Below are positions 62,830 to 64,000 of a stretch of 64,000 nt of DNA, one piece after another. The stretch spans positions 1 through 64,000 of the forward strand of contig NZ_CALXRN010000119.1 of NCBI RefSeq assembly GCF_944390595.1. The letters are read 5' to 3'. Numbering within the stretch: the first letter of the stretch is position 1; each line of letters opens with the position of its first letter. A program made the translations under genes and the position numbers. Source of the DNA: an uncultured Brachyspira sp. (lineage in GTDB: Bacteria; Spirochaetota; Brachyspiria; Brachyspirales; Brachyspiraceae). The notes beneath the pieces are model-generated. The model searched no databases. It saw only the letters and a program-made list of their open reading frames with translations, and had not been told where the DNA came from.

Positions 62830-63804
62830 ATGGCAGAATTGCGTTACAATCCATTATTAGGAGATTATGTTATGACAGCAAGTCATAGACAATCTCGACC
62901 ACAAATGCCTCAAAACTATTGTCCATTTTGTCCAGGAAGCGGTAAAGTTCCAGATAATTATGATGTTCATAAATATGACAATGATTTTCCGGCTTTATCT
63001 TTTGAGCCTCCTTATCCTGATTCAGTAGATAATGGTAAATTATTTAAAACAGCTCCTGCCATTGGTAAATGCGAGGTTATATTATATTCTCCTGACCATA
63101 CAACAACATTGCCTGAACTTCCTGTTGAACATATTGCTAAACTTGTTGCTTTATGGCAGGAAAGAATGAAAGCTATAGCAGAAAATAAAAAAATAAAATA
63201 TATAATGCCTTTTGAAAATAAAGGAGAAGTTGTAGGTGTTACAATGCCTCATCCTCATGGTCAAATATATGGTTATAGCTGGATCCCTTTGAGAATAAAG
63301 AGAAAAATAGAAATGGCGGCAAGCTATTATAATGTTCATTGCAGAAATTTATTTATGGATATGATAGAACAGGAATTAAATGACAATAGAAGAATAATAT
63401 TTGATAATGAACATTTTGTATGTTTCCTTCCCTTTGCATCTGAATATCCTTACGGTATAATGATAATGCCTAAAAAACAAACAATTTCTATTACAGATTT
63501 TAATAAAGAAGAAAGCGTATCTCTTGCTGATGCTTTGAAAAAGGCTACTTCAACATTAGATTTATTATTTGATATGAAATTTCCTTATATGATGTGTATG
63601 TATAGTGCTCCTGTAAATGATGGTTTTAATTATAAAGATATATGGAATTATCATATAGAATTTTTTCCGCCTATGAGAAGCAAAGAAAAACAGAAATTTA
63701 ATGCTTCTTCTGAAACGGGTGCTTGGGCTCCTTGCAACCCTACCAGCCCTGAAGAAATGGCTGCTCAATTAAGAACTGCCTACATTAGGCTTATGGGAAT
63801 GTAA
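62830..63804 (+). CDS. galT: Galactose-1-phosphate uridylyltransferase
   Basis: This Leloir enzyme swaps UMP between UDP-glucose and galactose 1-phosphate. The 324-residue HIT-superfamily protein has the catalytic HPHGQ at about 138-142 and zinc-ligand cysteines in 'CPFCPGSG' (about 32-39). The C-terminal 'IEFFPPMR' segment is the sugar-binding strand. galK and galE are not in view. The next gene begins with GTG immediately after its stop, so translation is coupled to a GT2 glycosyltransferase. Confidence 0.93.
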   Translation: MAELRYNPLLGDYVMTASHRQSRPQMPQNYCPFCPGSGKVPDNYDVHKYDNDFPALSFEPPYPDSVDNGKLFKTAPAIGKCEVILYSPDHTTTLPELPVEHIAKLVALWQERMKAIAENKKIKYIMPFENKGEVVGVTMPHPHGQIYGYSWIPLRIKRKIEMAASYYNVHCRNLFMDMIEQELNDNRRIIFDNEHFVCFLPFASEYPYGIMIMPKKQTISITDFNKEESVSLADALKKATSTLDLLFDMKFPYMMCMYSAPVNDGFNYKDIWNYHIEFFPPMRSKEKQKFNASSETGAWAPCNPTSPEEMAAQLRTAYIRLMGM

Positions 63805-64000
63805 GTGTCGCTAAAAATTACAATCATTATTCCTCATAGAATTGGTGAAAATATACAGCATACATTAGAAGGGGTATATCTATCTAATTATCCCATAGAA
63901 AATATAGAAATTTTTCAAGCTGAAGGGACTCATCCTACAGTTCAAAGAAATGAGTGTATTAAACAATCTGCCGGAGATATAATTTACTTTATAGATAATG
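63805..64000 (+). CDS. Glycosyltransferase family 2, N-terminal part (cut by window)
   Basis: The GTG at 63805 starts directly after the galT TAA. The 65 visible codons read 'SLKITIIIPHRIGENIQHTLEGVYLSNYPIENIEIF', then 'GTHPTVQRNECIKQSAGDIIYFIDN', a GT2 (GT-A fold) start ending just before the expected DxD. The rest lies beyond the right edge, so sugar donor and acceptor cannot be judged. Confidence 0.75.
   Translation, partial: MSLKITIIIPHRIGENIQHTLEGVYLSNYPIENIEIFQAEGTHPTVQRNECIKQSAGDIIYFIDN

Noticed and set aside
1-64000. tRNA, rRNA, CRISPR array, insertion sequence, phage gene or riboswitch
   Set aside because: I looked for cloverleaf arms with TTCGA loops, repeat-spacer patterns, transposase motifs and known riboswitch cores by eye and saw none. 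A covariance-model scan could still find a small RNA.

Overview
The window is AT-rich throughout, with AGA and ATA codons dominating and poly-A/T intergenic DNA. Its gene content fits a host-associated anaerobic spirochaete, most likely Brachyspira. The clues are lipooligosaccharide inner-core genes (kdtA, gmhA, a GT9 heptosyltransferase), many small secreted beta-barrel and lipoprotein families, several dCACHE chemoreceptors, FeFe-hydrogenase maturases and pyruvate phosphate dikinase. The genus is inferred; no rRNA, tRNA or flagellar gene is present to fix it. I saw no CRISPR array, transposase, prophage or integrase.

Layout. 1-5.6 kb: a cytosolic PepSY-like protein, folC, two paralogous outer-membrane barrels, then kdtA with a small membrane protein. 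5.7-9.3 kb: three minus-strand genes of unusual make-up, namely a PhnD-like binding protein without a signal peptide, an acyl-CoA-dehydrogenase-fold protein lacking its usual catalytic glutamate, and a ferritin-like diiron protein. 9.6-17.3 kb: a chemoreceptor, a heptosyltransferase, an orphan ABC binding lipoprotein-type gene behind a large palindrome, gmhA with an HExxH membrane protein and an ankyrin protein, a MarR/YczE pair and thioredoxin. 17.4-21.8 kb: a HU-like/transmembrane/LysM-like protein in an operon with NAD(P)HX repair, then secG. 21.8-26.1 kb: a TM1266-hydG-hydF-hydE operon. 26.1-30 kb: two tandem chemoreceptors, one a pseudogene with a frameshift and a stop.

30.2-39.1 kb: pbpC, a FecR-domain protein, TetR plus a short ComEC, an FMN-binding-domain protein, a lipoprotein, a propeller-like secreted protein and a secreted PepSY-like protein. 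39.2-44.3 kb: RluA-type pseudouridine synthase, glgC, two tandem HAD phosphatases and a third barrel. A 677-base gene-free stretch follows. 44.9-52.8 kb: a methyltransferase, a zinc ABC operon (znuACB) behind an 18-bp perfect inverted repeat, two META-domain lipoproteins, an ABC permease/ATPase pair with no binding protein, an NSS transporter and a divergent OmpA-like protein. 52.9-64 kb: ppdK with a histone-H1-like tail, a PHP phosphatase, two tandem lipoproteins, mscS, an aldo/keto reductase, a GT11 fucosyltransferase, a GT-like protein, galT and the start of a GT2 glycosyltransferase cut by the window edge.

How the genes fit together. KdtA, GmhA, GT9, fucosyltransferase, GalT and the GT-like genes supply surface glycan. 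GlgC, PpdK, GalT and AKR serve carbohydrate metabolism. HydEFG assembles the H-cluster of a hydrogenase encoded elsewhere. Many genes have good sigma-70 promoters (TTGACA, 16-17, TATAAT), several with a palindrome over the -10. Start codons were moved inward where the Shine-Dalgarno site or family alignment demanded it. Functions rest on motif reading alone; no database search was run.
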